In this document: piece by piece, positions 8,495 to 16,497 of the stretch
Position numbering within the stretch: position 1 is the first letter of the stretch
Layout of the letters: every line of letters begins with the position of its first letter
Source of the DNA: an uncultured Litoreibacter sp.
GTDB lineage: Bacteria > Pseudomonadota > Alphaproteobacteria > Rhodobacterales > Rhodobacteraceae
Direction of reading: 5' to 3'
DNA: 64,000 nucleotides
NCBI GenBank assembly: GCA_947501685.1
Contig: CANMWQ010000001.1
Coordinates: 248,001 to 312,000 of the forward strand
The notes under the pieces: model-generated
What the model saw: only the letters and a program-made list of their open reading frames with translations
Database searches by the model: none
What the model was told of the DNA's origin: nothing
Translations under genes and position numbers: made by a program

Positions 8495-10678
8495 ATGACA
8501 GCTGGGTTTTTCCATGAGGGCGAATTGGTGGGCGTGTTAACCACGCAGCCGATTGACCGTGTGCTGGATTACAAAGCGCCCGAGGGCGGCTGTTTCGCGG
8601 GCGCGTTTGTCGAGGTGCCGCTGGGCCCGCGCAAAGTGCTGGGCGTCGTCTGGGGGCCGGGCAAAGGGGATTGGGATTATGCCAAGACCCGCTCCGTCAT
8701 CCGCGTTTTGGACGTGCCCCCGATGCGGGAGGAAATGGTTTCCTTTTTGCAAAAGGCGGGCGCCTATACGTTAACGCCGCTCAGCGCGATGTTGCGGCTG
8801 GCCACGCGCTCTCCGGGGTTGGGGGACCCGCCATCGATGCGCAAGATTTACCGCATGGGTTCGGGCGAGGTGGACCGGGTGACGCCCGCGCGGACCAAAG
8901 TGCTGGCGGTGCTGGAGGAGTTCGGCGGGCTGGCGTTCACGTTGAAAGAACTGGCGGAGATGGCGGGGGTCGGCACCTCTGTCGTCAAAGGCATGGTCGC
9001 GCAAGGCGCTGTTTTAGAAGAGGAATCCCCGCGCGATCTGCCCTTTGCGCGGCTGGACCCTGAGCTGCCCTCCAAAGAGCTGACGCCGGATCAGGCGGCG
9101 GCGGTGGCGGTGCTGAATAAGGGGGAGGGGTATTCGACCACGCTGTTGAAGGGCGTGACCGGGTCGGGGAAGACGGAAGTGTATTTGGAGGCCGTGGCCG
9201 ATTGTTTGCGGCGCGGGCGGCAGGCTTTGGTGCTTTTGCCGGAGATCGCGCTGACCAGCGAGTTCTTAACGCGGGTGCAGGCACGCTTTGGCGCGAAACC
9301 GGCGGAATGGCACTCCGGCGTGACCATGACGGAGCGCCGACGGGTCTGGAAAATGGTCGGCGAAGGCGGGGCGGAGCTGGTCGTGGGCGCGCGCTCCGCG
9401 CTGTTTTTGCCCTACCGCGATCTGGGCTTGATCGTGGTCGATGAGGAGCATGACACCTCGTATAAACAAGAAGACGGCGTGATGTATAACGCGCGGGATA
9501 TGACGGTGCTGCGCGCGTCCATGTGCGGCGCCAAGGTGGTGCTGGCCTCGGCCACGCCGTCTCTCGAAAGCTGGGCCAATGCGGAAGCTGGCAAATACCG
9601 CCGGGTGGAACTGACGGCGCGGTTTGGGGCCGCCGTGATGCCGCAGATGCGCGCGATTGACATGCGGGTGGAGGATTTGCCGGGGGGGAAATGGGTCTCT
9701 CCGACATTGCAGGCGGAGATCCAGAAGCGCGTGGAGCGCGGCGAGCAATCGCTGATCTTTTTGAACCGCCGCGGCTATGCGCCGGTGACCCTGTGCCGGG
9801 CCTGCGGGCACCAGATCGGCTGCGATGATTGCGACGCGCGGATGGTGGAGCACCGGTTTTTGAAGCGGTTGATGTGCCACCAATGCGGCGAGACGAAACC
9901 AATGCCGACCGTCTGCCCGCATTGCGAGGCGGAGGACCGCCTGTCGCCCATCGGCCCCGGCGTGGAGCGGATGGGGGAGGAGGTGACCGCGCTGTTTCCA
10001 GACGCGCGTGTCTCCGTGCTGTCTTCGGATCACTACTCCACCGCGCGGCAGCTCAAGGCGCATATCGAAACGATCGCCAGCGGCGAGGCGGATATCATTA
10101 TTGGCACCCAGCTGGTGGCCAAGGGCCACAACTTTCCGCTGCTGACTTTGGTGGGTGTGATTGATGCCGATCTTGGTTTGCAGGGCTCGGATCTGCGGGC
10201 GGCCGAGCGGACGTTTCAGCTGATGCGTCAGGTGGCCGGGCGTGCCGGGCGGGCGGAGAAACCGGGGCTGGCTTTGTTGCAGAGCTTCCAGCCGGAACAT
10301 CCGGTGATCACGGCTATTCTGTCGGGTGACGAGGAGGGGTTCTGGCGCGCGGAGGCGGCGGAACGTGAACAGGCGGGCGTGCCGCCATACGGGCGCATGG
10401 CGGGGATCGTGCTGTCTGGGCCGGAGGTGGGACCAGTGTTTGATCTGGGCAATCATCTGGCGCGCAATGACGGCGCGTTGCGGCAGGTGGGGGCGGTGGT
10501 CTACGGGCCTGCGCCTGCGCCAATTGCGCGCATTCGGGGGCGTCACCGGGTGCGGCTCTTGGTGAAAGCGCCCAAAGGCGTGGCGCTGCAAGCGGCGCTG
10601 TCGCGCTGGGTGGGCGGGTTGAAGTTGAAGGGCGATTTGCGCTTGCAGGTCGATATTGATCCGCAGAGCTTTTTCTAG
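8495..10678 (+). CDS. priA: Primosomal protein N' (replication restart helicase)
   Basis: 3'-to-5' superfamily 2 helicase that reloads the replisome at stalled forks. The N-terminal DNA-binding domain (GFFHEGELVGVLTTQPIDRV) is followed by Walker A (GVTGSGKTEVYLEA), Walker B/DEEH (VDEEHDTSYKQED), the zinc-binding cysteines (CRACGHQIGCDDCD, CHQCGE, CPHCEA) and motif VI (QVAGRAGRAEKPG). I chose the ATG at 8495 because the upstream 142 in-frame codons overlap the divergent aldolase and have no family resemblance. This gives 727 residues, the normal PriA length. Confidence 0.95.
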   Translation: MTAGFFHEGELVGVLTTQPIDRVLDYKAPEGGCFAGAFVEVPLGPRKVLGVVWGPGKGDWDYAKTRSVIRVLDVPPMREEMVSFLQKAGAYTLTPLSAMLRLATRSPGLGDPPSMRKIYRMGSGEVDRVTPARTKVLAVLEEFGGLAFTLKELAEMAGVGTSVVKGMVAQGAVLEEESPRDLPFARLDPELPSKELTPDQAAAVAVLNKGEGYSTTLLKGVTGSGKTEVYLEAVADCLRRGRQALVLLPEIALTSEFLTRVQARFGAKPAEWHSGVTMTERRRVWKMVGEGGAELVVGARSALFLPYRDLGLIVVDEEHDTSYKQEDGVMYNARDMTVLRASMCGAKVVLASATPSLESWANAEAGKYRRVELTARFGAAVMPQMRAIDMRVEDLPGGKWVSPTLQAEIQKRVERGEQSLIFLNRRGYAPVTLCRACGHQIGCDDCDARMVEHRFLKRLMCHQCGETKPMPTVCPHCEAEDRLSPIGPGVERMGEEVTALFPDARVSVLSSDHYSTARQLKAHIETIASGEADIIIGTQLVAKGHNFPLLTLVGVIDADLGLQGSDLRAAERTFQLMRQVAGRAGRAEKPGLALLQSFQPEHPVITAILSGDEEGFWRAEAAEREQAGVPPYGRMAGIVLSGPEVGPVFDLGNHLARNDGALRQVGAVVYGPAPAPIARIRGRHRVRLLVKAPKGVALQAALSRWVGGLKLKGDLRLQVDIDPQSFF

Positions 10679-10690
10679 GCGCTGTGCCAT

Positions 10691-10712
10691 GCATATTTTA
10701 GCCAAGATGAAG
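10691..10712 (+). repeat. Dispersed intergenic motif, copy A
   Basis: An ATATTTTAGCCAAGATGAAG string between priA and hisC. It resembles three other intergenic copies in the window (18461-18482, 34751-34780, 58485-58510), all built as ATATTTT, a few bases, then (C)ATGGAAAG or GATGAAG, and all on the plus strand. Confidence 0.45.
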
Positions 10713-10786
10713 CGACATGTTGCGCTCTTTTCATTGGCTGTGGCGGCGGGTAGACAGGCGGGGCTTGGGACTTCAGGGACAATCAG

Positions 10787-11866
10787 ATGACCGTCACGCC
10801 GCAACCGGGGATCATGGATATTGCGCTTTATCAGGGCGGCGCGGCCTCTGTGGAGGGGGTGGCAGATGTGGTGAAACTGTCCTCGAATGAGAACCTCTAT
10901 GGGCCGAGCCCGCGCGCCTCTGATGCGTTTCGCCAATCGGCAGGCGAGCTGCATGTCTACCCTTCGACCCAGCATGAGCAGCTACGCGAGGCGATTGGCG
11001 AGGTGCATGGGCTTGATCCGTCCCGCGTGATTTGTGGGGTTGGGTCTGACGAGATCATCTCGTTTCTCTGCTACGCCTATGCCGGGCCGGGCGACGAGGT
11101 TTTGCACACGGAACATGGGTTCGGGATGTACAAGATCTCCGCTCTGGCGGCGGGGGCCACACCTGTCTCCGTGCGCGAAAAAGACCGCGTGACGGATGTG
11201 GACGCGTTGTTGGAAGGCGTCACGGAGCACACGCGTTTGGTGTTTATTGCCAACCCCAACAACCCGACGGGGACGATGATCCCGGAGGCGGAAGTGGCGC
11301 GGCTGTCGGACGGGTTGCCGGAGGGCTGCCTGCTGGTGCTGGACGGGGCTTACGCCGAATATGTGGAGGGGTTTGACGCAGGTCTAAGCGTGATGGAGAC
11401 CCGCGACAACGTCTTCATGACGCGGACGTTTTCCAAGATTTACGGGCTCGGTGGCTTGCGCATCGGCTGGGGCTACGGGCCGCTGCAAATTGTCGAGACG
11501 CTGAACCGCATTCGCGGGCCGTTCAACCTGTCTGGGCCTGCGTTGAAGGCGGCCCATGCGGCGGTGCGGGACGTGGCCTATACGGAGCGGTGCCGGGTCC
11601 AGAACGCGAAATGGCGCGATTGGTTGGCGGAGGCCTTGGACAGGCTGGGCGTGCCGTCGGACCCGTCGGAGTGCAATTTTATTCTCGCGCGGTTTGCGTC
11701 GCCTGAGGAGGCGCAGGCCTGTGACGCGCATCTCAAATCGCGCGGGCTGATTGTGCGGATGGTGGCGGGGTATAACCTGCCCAATTGTTTGCGTATCACG
11801 ATTGGTGACGAGGCCTCATGCCGCCGGGTGGCGGCTGCGGTGGCAGAATTTAAGGGACAGACCTGA
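10787..11866 (+). CDS. hisC: HisC-like aminotransferase (histidinol-phosphate / aromatic amino acid)
   Basis: PLP-dependent class I/II aminotransferase of 359 residues. Visible hallmarks are [12 protein letters not shown] near the N-terminus, ANPNNPTG, the PLP-binding lysine in [15 protein letters not shown], and NCLRITIG at the C-terminus. HisC converts imidazole acetol phosphate to histidinol phosphate, but close paralogues act on prephenate or phenylpyruvate. The stop overlaps the start of an arogenate/prephenate dehydrogenase gene (TGATG). This context favours a role in tyrosine/phenylalanine synthesis, possibly as well as histidine synthesis. No his genes are nearby. Confidence 0.88.
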   Translation: MTVTPQPGIMDIALYQGGAASVEGVADVVKLSSNENLYGPSPRASDAFRQSAGELHVYPSTQHEQLREAIGEVHGLDPSRVICGVGSDEIISFLCYAYAGPGDEVLHTEHGFGMYKISALAAGATPVSVREKDRVTDVDALLEGVTEHTRLVFIANPNNPTGTMIPEAEVARLSDGLPEGCLLVLDGAYAEYVEGFDAGLSVMETRDNVFMTRTFSKIYGLGGLRIGWGYGPLQIVETLNRIRGPFNLSGPALKAAHAAVRDVAYTERCRVQNAKWRDWLAEALDRLGVPSDPSECNFILARFASPEEAQACDAHLKSRGLIVRMVAGYNLPNCLRITIGDEASCRRVAAAVAEFKGQT

Positions 11867-12774
11867 TGGCGCAGATTTACGAACGCGTGGCGTTGATCGG
11901 GTTGGGCCTGATCGCTTCGTCGATGGCGCATGGGATGCGCGCCCATGGTTTGGCGGGGGAGATCGTGGGCACCGCGCGCTCTGCCGAGACGCGGGACGCG
12001 GCGCGCGAGATCGGGTTTTGCGACCGGATCGAGGACAGCGCGGCGCAGGCTGTGACGGGCGCGGATTTGGTGGTGCTCTGCGTGCCGGTGGGCGCGATGG
12101 GCGCGGTGGCGGCTGAGATCGCGCCGCATCTCAAGCCGGGTTGCGTGCTCAGCGATGTGGGCTCGACCAAACGCGCGGTGATGGACGCGGTCGCCCCGCA
12201 TGTCCCTGACGGCGTGCATTTCATCCCCGCCCATCCGCTGGCCGGCACCGAACAATCGGGGCCGCATTCGGGCTTTGCCGAGCTGTTCGAGAACCGCTGG
12301 CTGCTGATGACGCCGGAAGGCGCGGATACGCAAGTACTTGAAACTTATAAAGAGTTCTGGCGCGGCTTGGGCGCTTTGGTTGAGCAGATGGAGCCTGATC
12401 ACCATGATCTGGTGCTGGCCGTGACCTCGCATGCGCCGCATCTGATTGCCTACACGATGGTCGGCGTGGCTGATGATTTGCAGCGGGTGACCGACAGCGA
12501 GGTGGTGACCTACTCGGCGGCGGGGTTCCGGGATTTCACGCGGATTGCGGCGTCAGACCCGACCATGTGGCGTGACGTTTTTCTGACCAACAAGGAGGCG
12601 ACGCTGGAAATTTTGGGCCGCTTCACCGAGGAGCTGTTCGCGCTGCAACGCGCCATCAGGCAGGGCGACGGGGATCATCTGCATGCCTATTTTACCCGCA
12701 CGCGGGCGATCCGGCGCGGGATCATCGAGGCGGGGCAGGATACCGACGCGCCCAACTTTGGCCGGGGGCGGTAG
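11866..12774 (+). CDS. tyrC: Prephenate/arogenate dehydrogenase
   Basis: NAD(P)-dependent oxidative decarboxylation step of tyrosine synthesis, 302 residues. The Rossmann motif is GLGLIASSMAHGM, followed by VGSTKRAV and the substrate-binding HPLAGTEQSGP; a helical dimerisation domain (HAPHLIAYTM, AAGFRDFTRIAASDP) fills the C-terminal half. There is no chorismate mutase or ACT domain, so it is the monofunctional cyclohexadienyl type. It is coupled to the aminotransferase by TGATG, an order that makes sense if prephenate is transaminated to arogenate before oxidation. Confidence 0.92.
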   Translation: MAQIYERVALIGLGLIASSMAHGMRAHGLAGEIVGTARSAETRDAAREIGFCDRIEDSAAQAVTGADLVVLCVPVGAMGAVAAEIAPHLKPGCVLSDVGSTKRAVMDAVAPHVPDGVHFIPAHPLAGTEQSGPHSGFAELFENRWLLMTPEGADTQVLETYKEFWRGLGALVEQMEPDHHDLVLAVTSHAPHLIAYTMVGVADDLQRVTDSEVVTYSAAGFRDFTRIAASDPTMWRDVFLTNKEATLEILGRFTEELFALQRAIRQGDGDHLHAYFTRTRAIRRGIIEAGQDTDAPNFGRGR

Positions 12775-12778
12775 AGCC

Positions 12779-13549
12779 ATGCGGGACCTTGTGGTGAGCG
12801 CGATTTTCGCGGTGAGTTTTGGCGCTGCGGGCTGGGCGGGTGCGCCGGACCGCTCCGAGCGGCCATTGCCGCGTGGCGTCTCGATTGAGGCTGTGGCGCA
12901 AGCCGATACAGGGGCAGAGCCCAAACGGGGCTTTGCGGAGTTGCTGGGGTCGCAGCGCTCTGAGCGACCAAACCGCAGGCCGTCCATTTTTACCAAAGAA
13001 CGCACCGATGAAATATCGGCCTCCGCGCGCGGGTCGGTGTGCGGCGTGCCTGGTATCAAGGGTGAGGCGCTGAGCCCGATCCGGGGCCGGGGCGCTTGCG
13101 GGATTGCGCAGCCGGTGAGGATCAGCTCGGTCAATGGGGTGGGATTGACCCAGCGCCCAACGATTGATTGCCCCACGGCGCGGGCGCTGAACACATGGGT
13201 CAAGGATGGGCTGAAACCTGCGGTGGGCGATGTCGGCGGCGGGGTCAAGGCGCTGCATATTGTGGGCAGCTATGCTTGCCGCAACCGCAACAATGCCAAG
13301 ACCGGGCGGCTGTCAGAACATGCCAAGGGCCGAGCGGTGGATATTCGCACGATTGCCCTGAAAGACGGCAGCCAGATCACGGTTTTGAACGGCTGGCGTC
13401 ATCCGCAACAAGGGCCGATCCTGAAGCGCGCGCATGCGGCGGCCTGTGGCCCGTTCGGAACCGTGCTGGGGCCCAATGCGAACCGGTTTCACCGAGACCA
13501 TTTCCACTTCGACACGGCGCGGTATCGCTCCGGCAGCTACTGCCGGTAG
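12779..13549 (+). CDS. Extensin-like C-terminal domain exported protein
   Basis: A 256 residue secreted protein. Residues 1 to about 22 form a signal peptide (MRDLVVSAIFAVSFGAAGWAG). A proline/arginine-rich linker follows, then an extensin_C domain with paired cysteines (VCGVPG, ACGIAQP, DCPTARALNTW, YACRN), the motif LSEHAKGRAVDI and the closing HRDHFHFDTARYR. The H-x-GRAVDI...H-x-H arrangement recalls D,D-carboxypeptidase-like zinc peptidases (LAS family), so a cell-wall role is possible but unproven. It starts four bases after tyrC, so it is probably co-transcribed. The earlier in-frame start at 12683 lies inside tyrC and is rejected. Confidence 0.85.
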   Translation: MRDLVVSAIFAVSFGAAGWAGAPDRSERPLPRGVSIEAVAQADTGAEPKRGFAELLGSQRSERPNRRPSIFTKERTDEISASARGSVCGVPGIKGEALSPIRGRGACGIAQPVRISSVNGVGLTQRPTIDCPTARALNTWVKDGLKPAVGDVGGGVKALHIVGSYACRNRNNAKTGRLSEHAKGRAVDIRTIALKDGSQITVLNGWRHPQQGPILKRAHAAACGPFGTVLGPNANRFHRDHFHFDTARYRSGSYCR

Positions 13550-13555
13550 GCCGGG

Positions 13556-14554
13556 TTAAGGCAGGCGGATTTCAGGCGACGGGCCGATGGGGATCGGGCC
13601 AAGGAACGTGCGCCCGCCCGAAAAGCTGAGCGTGGCGTCCAGCGCCTCGGCATTGCCAGAGGTGGAGGCGAGAAGGCCCAGACCCAGCTCCACCGTGGAG
13701 GCAAAGCTTTGATCCAGCGCGCCGGAGCGCACGGCCAGATTGATCATCTCGCGCCAGTTGCGGGCGGTGATGGCGACCTCTCCCTGAGGTTGGGCGTCAA
13801 GGACCTCCATGTCGCCTTTGGCGCGCAGTTCCAGCTCCCCCCATGTGCCGCGCAGGTCGCGGATGATCAGGTTGGTGATGGCGGGGCGAGCGTCCTCGAT
13901 GGTGGCGCGGCTCAAGGGCGCATCCAGCGCGGCGCGCAGATCGTAGCGCAATGTCTCGATGGTCTCGGGCAGGGTGCCGCCTTGGTCGATCAGGTTGCGC
14001 AGGCGTTCGCCCGGCAACAGCTGGTCGATGGAGGCCGCGACGTCATAGGTGCTGTCGGTGCCTTCCAGATTTCGGATCGCGGCGTTGAGCGCGTCAAACC
14101 CGGCGGTCCAGCCTTCCGACGAGGTGATACGTGCGTCGGCCATCTCGATCTGCGCGGTGTCCAGCGCCAATTGGGTGGAGGGCTTGACCTTGAGCGATGC
14201 GCGCATTGTGCTGGTTTGTAAGGTAAATTTCTCAGACGGAGTCGCGATTTGTTGCTCGCTTGGCCACACGGCGATCAGGTGGTTGGGCTTGTAGCTGAGT
14301 GACAGAACCTGAAAGAACGGGGCCTGCCAGCTGATGCCGGTTTCGGGGTCCGTCAGGCGCAAATCGGTGAGCGTGGTGTCAAACCGGTTGGGAAACCCGC
14401 GCACAGAGTGGTCGGTATATTCGACCTGCCACCCCTCGGCGCGGCGGTCCTCCAGCCAGGTTGAGACGGCCGTTTTATGGCCCTCCATCCCCAGATACCA
14501 ATAGCCAGACCATGCCAGAGCGGCGACAACGATCAGGGTGATAAGCTTGCGCAT
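13556..14554 (-). CDS. DUF2125 family protein
   Basis: A 332 residue protein with one N-terminal membrane anchor or signal (MRKLITLIVVAALAWSGYWYLG) and a long beta-rich periplasmic part. VRGFPNRFD and WQAPFFQVLSLSYKPNHLIAVWP are typical of the alphaproteobacterial DUF2125 family. The fold recalls AsmA/YdgA-type lipid-handling proteins, an inference only. It is convergent with the extensin-like gene, six bases apart. Function unknown. Confidence 0.82.
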   Translation of the reverse strand: MRKLITLIVVAALAWSGYWYLGMEGHKTAVSTWLEDRRAEGWQVEYTDHSVRGFPNRFDTTLTDLRLTDPETGISWQAPFFQVLSLSYKPNHLIAVWPSEQQIATPSEKFTLQTSTMRASLKVKPSTQLALDTAQIEMADARITSSEGWTAGFDALNAAIRNLEGTDSTYDVAASIDQLLPGERLRNLIDQGGTLPETIETLRYDLRAALDAPLSRATIEDARPAITNLIIRDLRGTWGELELRAKGDMEVLDAQPQGEVAITARNWREMINLAVRSGALDQSFASTVELGLGLLASTSGNAEALDATLSFSGGRTFLGPIPIGPSPEIRLP

Positions 14555-14644
14555 AAGAGGCGGATCCTGTCTGGTTTGGGCTTCCGTTTATAGGGCCAGA
14601 TGGCTAAAGCCAATGCCAGTGACGTCGCAGAAAGGCCGGGCCCT

Positions 14645-15196
14645 ATGGACCGCACACCGCTTTGGGTTTTTGGATACGGCTCCCTGCTGTGGAACCCCGG
14701 ATTCGCGCCGGTGGAGACGCAGATTGCTCGCCTTGACGGGTATCACCGCTCGTTTTGCATGTGGTCGATCCACCATCGCGGATCAGAGGAAGACCCCGGT
14801 TTGGTGCTGGCTTTGGACCGGGCGGAAAAGGCCTCTTGCCACGGCGTGGCCCTGCGCGTGGCCGATGCAGAGACCGACGCGGTGCTGGCGGCCTTGCGAG
14901 AGCGCGAGCTGATTTCTTCGGCCTATTACGAGGATATGGTGCCGTTAGAGGGCACCGATGGGCGCAAGCTGAACGCGCTGGCCTACATCATTAACCAAGA
15001 CCATCGGCAATATTGCGGCGGGCTGGAGCTGGAACGCCAAGCGCAGGTCATCGCGCATGCGCAGGGCGGAATGGGTCCGAATTCCGAATATCTTTTCAAC
15101 ACGGTCGGGCATCTGAACCAACTTGAAATCATCGATCCCGAGCTGGTCTGGCTGGTCAACCGCGTGCGCGCCATTCAGGACGGCAAACAGGGTTAA
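14645..15196 (+). CDS. chaC: ChaC-family gamma-glutamylcyclotransferase
   Basis: Glutathione-specific gamma-glutamylcyclotransferase that cleaves glutathione to 5-oxoproline and Cys-Gly. The substrate-binding start WVFGYGSLLWNPGF, the SIHHRGSEEDPG loop and the later GPNSEYLFNTVGHL match ChaC. The glutamate expected as the catalytic acid is probably in ELISSAYYEDMVPLE, but this was not confirmed by alignment. I prefer the ATG at 14645, preceded by AGAAAGG, over the ATG at 14600, giving 183 residues. Single-gene unit. Confidence 0.87.
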   Translation: MDRTPLWVFGYGSLLWNPGFAPVETQIARLDGYHRSFCMWSIHHRGSEEDPGLVLALDRAEKASCHGVALRVADAETDAVLAALRERELISSAYYEDMVPLEGTDGRKLNALAYIINQDHRQYCGGLELERQAQVIAHAQGGMGPNSEYLFNTVGHLNQLEIIDPELVWLVNRVRAIQDGKQG

Positions 15197-15279
15197 CGGC
15201 TTCCCGAGTTATTCCTTGGAAAACAGCACCTGCCGCCGTATTGTCCTGAAAAAAAGCATAATGCGGGCGATTTAAGGGT

Positions 15280-16494
15280 ATGGCTATGGACACTCCTGAC
15301 AGGGAGCGTGGCGTTCAGTTCACACAGCCGGTGCGGCAAATTCTGTTGATGTTGATCATCCTGGCGCTGATCGGCTTTGGCGCCTATCTGATTTACCCGG
15401 CCGTCTCCTCCGTGTTTCTGGCCAATCCGTTTCTCAACGGCATCATTCTGGGCGTGTTCGTTCTGGGCGTGTTTGCCTGTTTCTGGCAGGTGTTTCAGCT
15501 GATCACCTCCGTCTCGTGGATTGAGAAATTCGCCCGTGGACGGGGCGCTGACGAGAACAGCGCGCCGCGGCTTCTGGCCTCTCTGGCTGCGTTGCTGCGC
15601 TCGCGGGGCGCGCGGATGCAGATCAGTTCCTCCTCGTCGAAAACCATTCTCGACAGTGTCGGCACGCGGATGGATGAAAGCCGCGACATCACGCGCTACA
15701 TCATCAACCTGTTGATTTTCCTTGGCCTTTTGGGGACGTTCTACGGGCTTGCGACCACAATCCCCGGCATTGTCGAAACGATCCAGTCGCTCAATGTGCA
15801 AGACGGGCAATCCAGCCAAGAAGTGTTTTCCAACCTGATCGGCGGGCTGGAAAGCCAGCTGGCGGGGATGGGCACGGCTTTTGCGTCCTCGCTTTTGGGG
15901 CTGGCGGGCTCGCTTGTCGTGGGGCTGTTGGAGCTGTTCGCTGGCCATGGCCAAAACCGCTTTTACCGCGAGATGGAGGAATGGCTCTCCACCATCACCC
16001 GCGTCGGATTTTCGTCTGGCGAAGACGGGGCCGGGGGCGGGTTTGACCAATCCGTGGTGGCGACGGTGCTGGATCACATGGTGGAGCAGATCGACAGTTT
16101 GCAGGGGCTGTTTTTGCAAGGCGAAACCTCGCGCGCCAATACGGATGAGCGCGTCTTGAACATGACCAAGGCGGTTAATCGGTTAACGGACCGGCTGGAC
16201 ACTGCGATTGACCCGACGGATGCGCTGAACCGCGTGGCCGAAGGTCAGGAAAAGCTGCTCGCCTACCTGATACAAGAGCAAACCAATGAAGAGGGGATCG
16301 ACCCTGAAAGCCGGATGCGGCTACGCTCTATTGATGTGCAGCTCTTGAAATTGCTCGATGAGCTGAAGGACGGGCGGGCCGCAAGCGTGTCGCAAATTTC
16401 GGCGGATCTGGGTCAGGTGACCCATGCGCTGCGGCAGCTGACCCGCAACACCCGGCCCGTGTCGATCGTGAACAAGCCCAAAGGGGACGGCTAG
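15280..16494 (+). CDS. MotA/TolQ/ExbB-type proton channel protein
   Basis: A 404 residue inner-membrane protein with four predicted membrane helices (about 19-41, 48-73, 140-162 and 195-220). The third contains the stator-channel signature FLGLLGTFYGLATTIPG, and the fourth has AGMGTAFASSLLGLAGSLVVG. The last 180 residues are cytoplasmic and helical (DQSVVATVLDHMVEQIDSLQ, then Leu-rich heptads). This is the 5-subunit half of a 5:2 proton-driven stator, as in MotAB, ExbBD, TolQR and ZorAB. Its partner begins three bases downstream. No tonB, tol, flagellar or Zorya effector genes are nearby, so the energised process is unknown. Confidence 0.8.
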   Translation: MAMDTPDRERGVQFTQPVRQILLMLIILALIGFGAYLIYPAVSSVFLANPFLNGIILGVFVLGVFACFWQVFQLITSVSWIEKFARGRGADENSAPRLLASLAALLRSRGARMQISSSSSKTILDSVGTRMDESRDITRYIINLLIFLGLLGTFYGLATTIPGIVETIQSLNVQDGQSSQEVFSNLIGGLESQLAGMGTAFASSLLGLAGSLVVGLLELFAGHGQNRFYREMEEWLSTITRVGFSSGEDGAGGGFDQSVVATVLDHMVEQIDSLQGLFLQGETSRANTDERVLNMTKAVNRLTDRLDTAIDPTDALNRVAEGQEKLLAYLIQEQTNEEGIDPESRMRLRSIDVQLLKLLDELKDGRAASVSQISADLGQVTHALRQLTRNTRPVSIVNKPKGDG

Positions 16495-16497
16495 GCC

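Noticed and set aside
9266-10975. 569-codon open frame antisense to priA and the hisC start
   Set aside because: Runs through two well-supported plus-strand genes and lacks any family motif.
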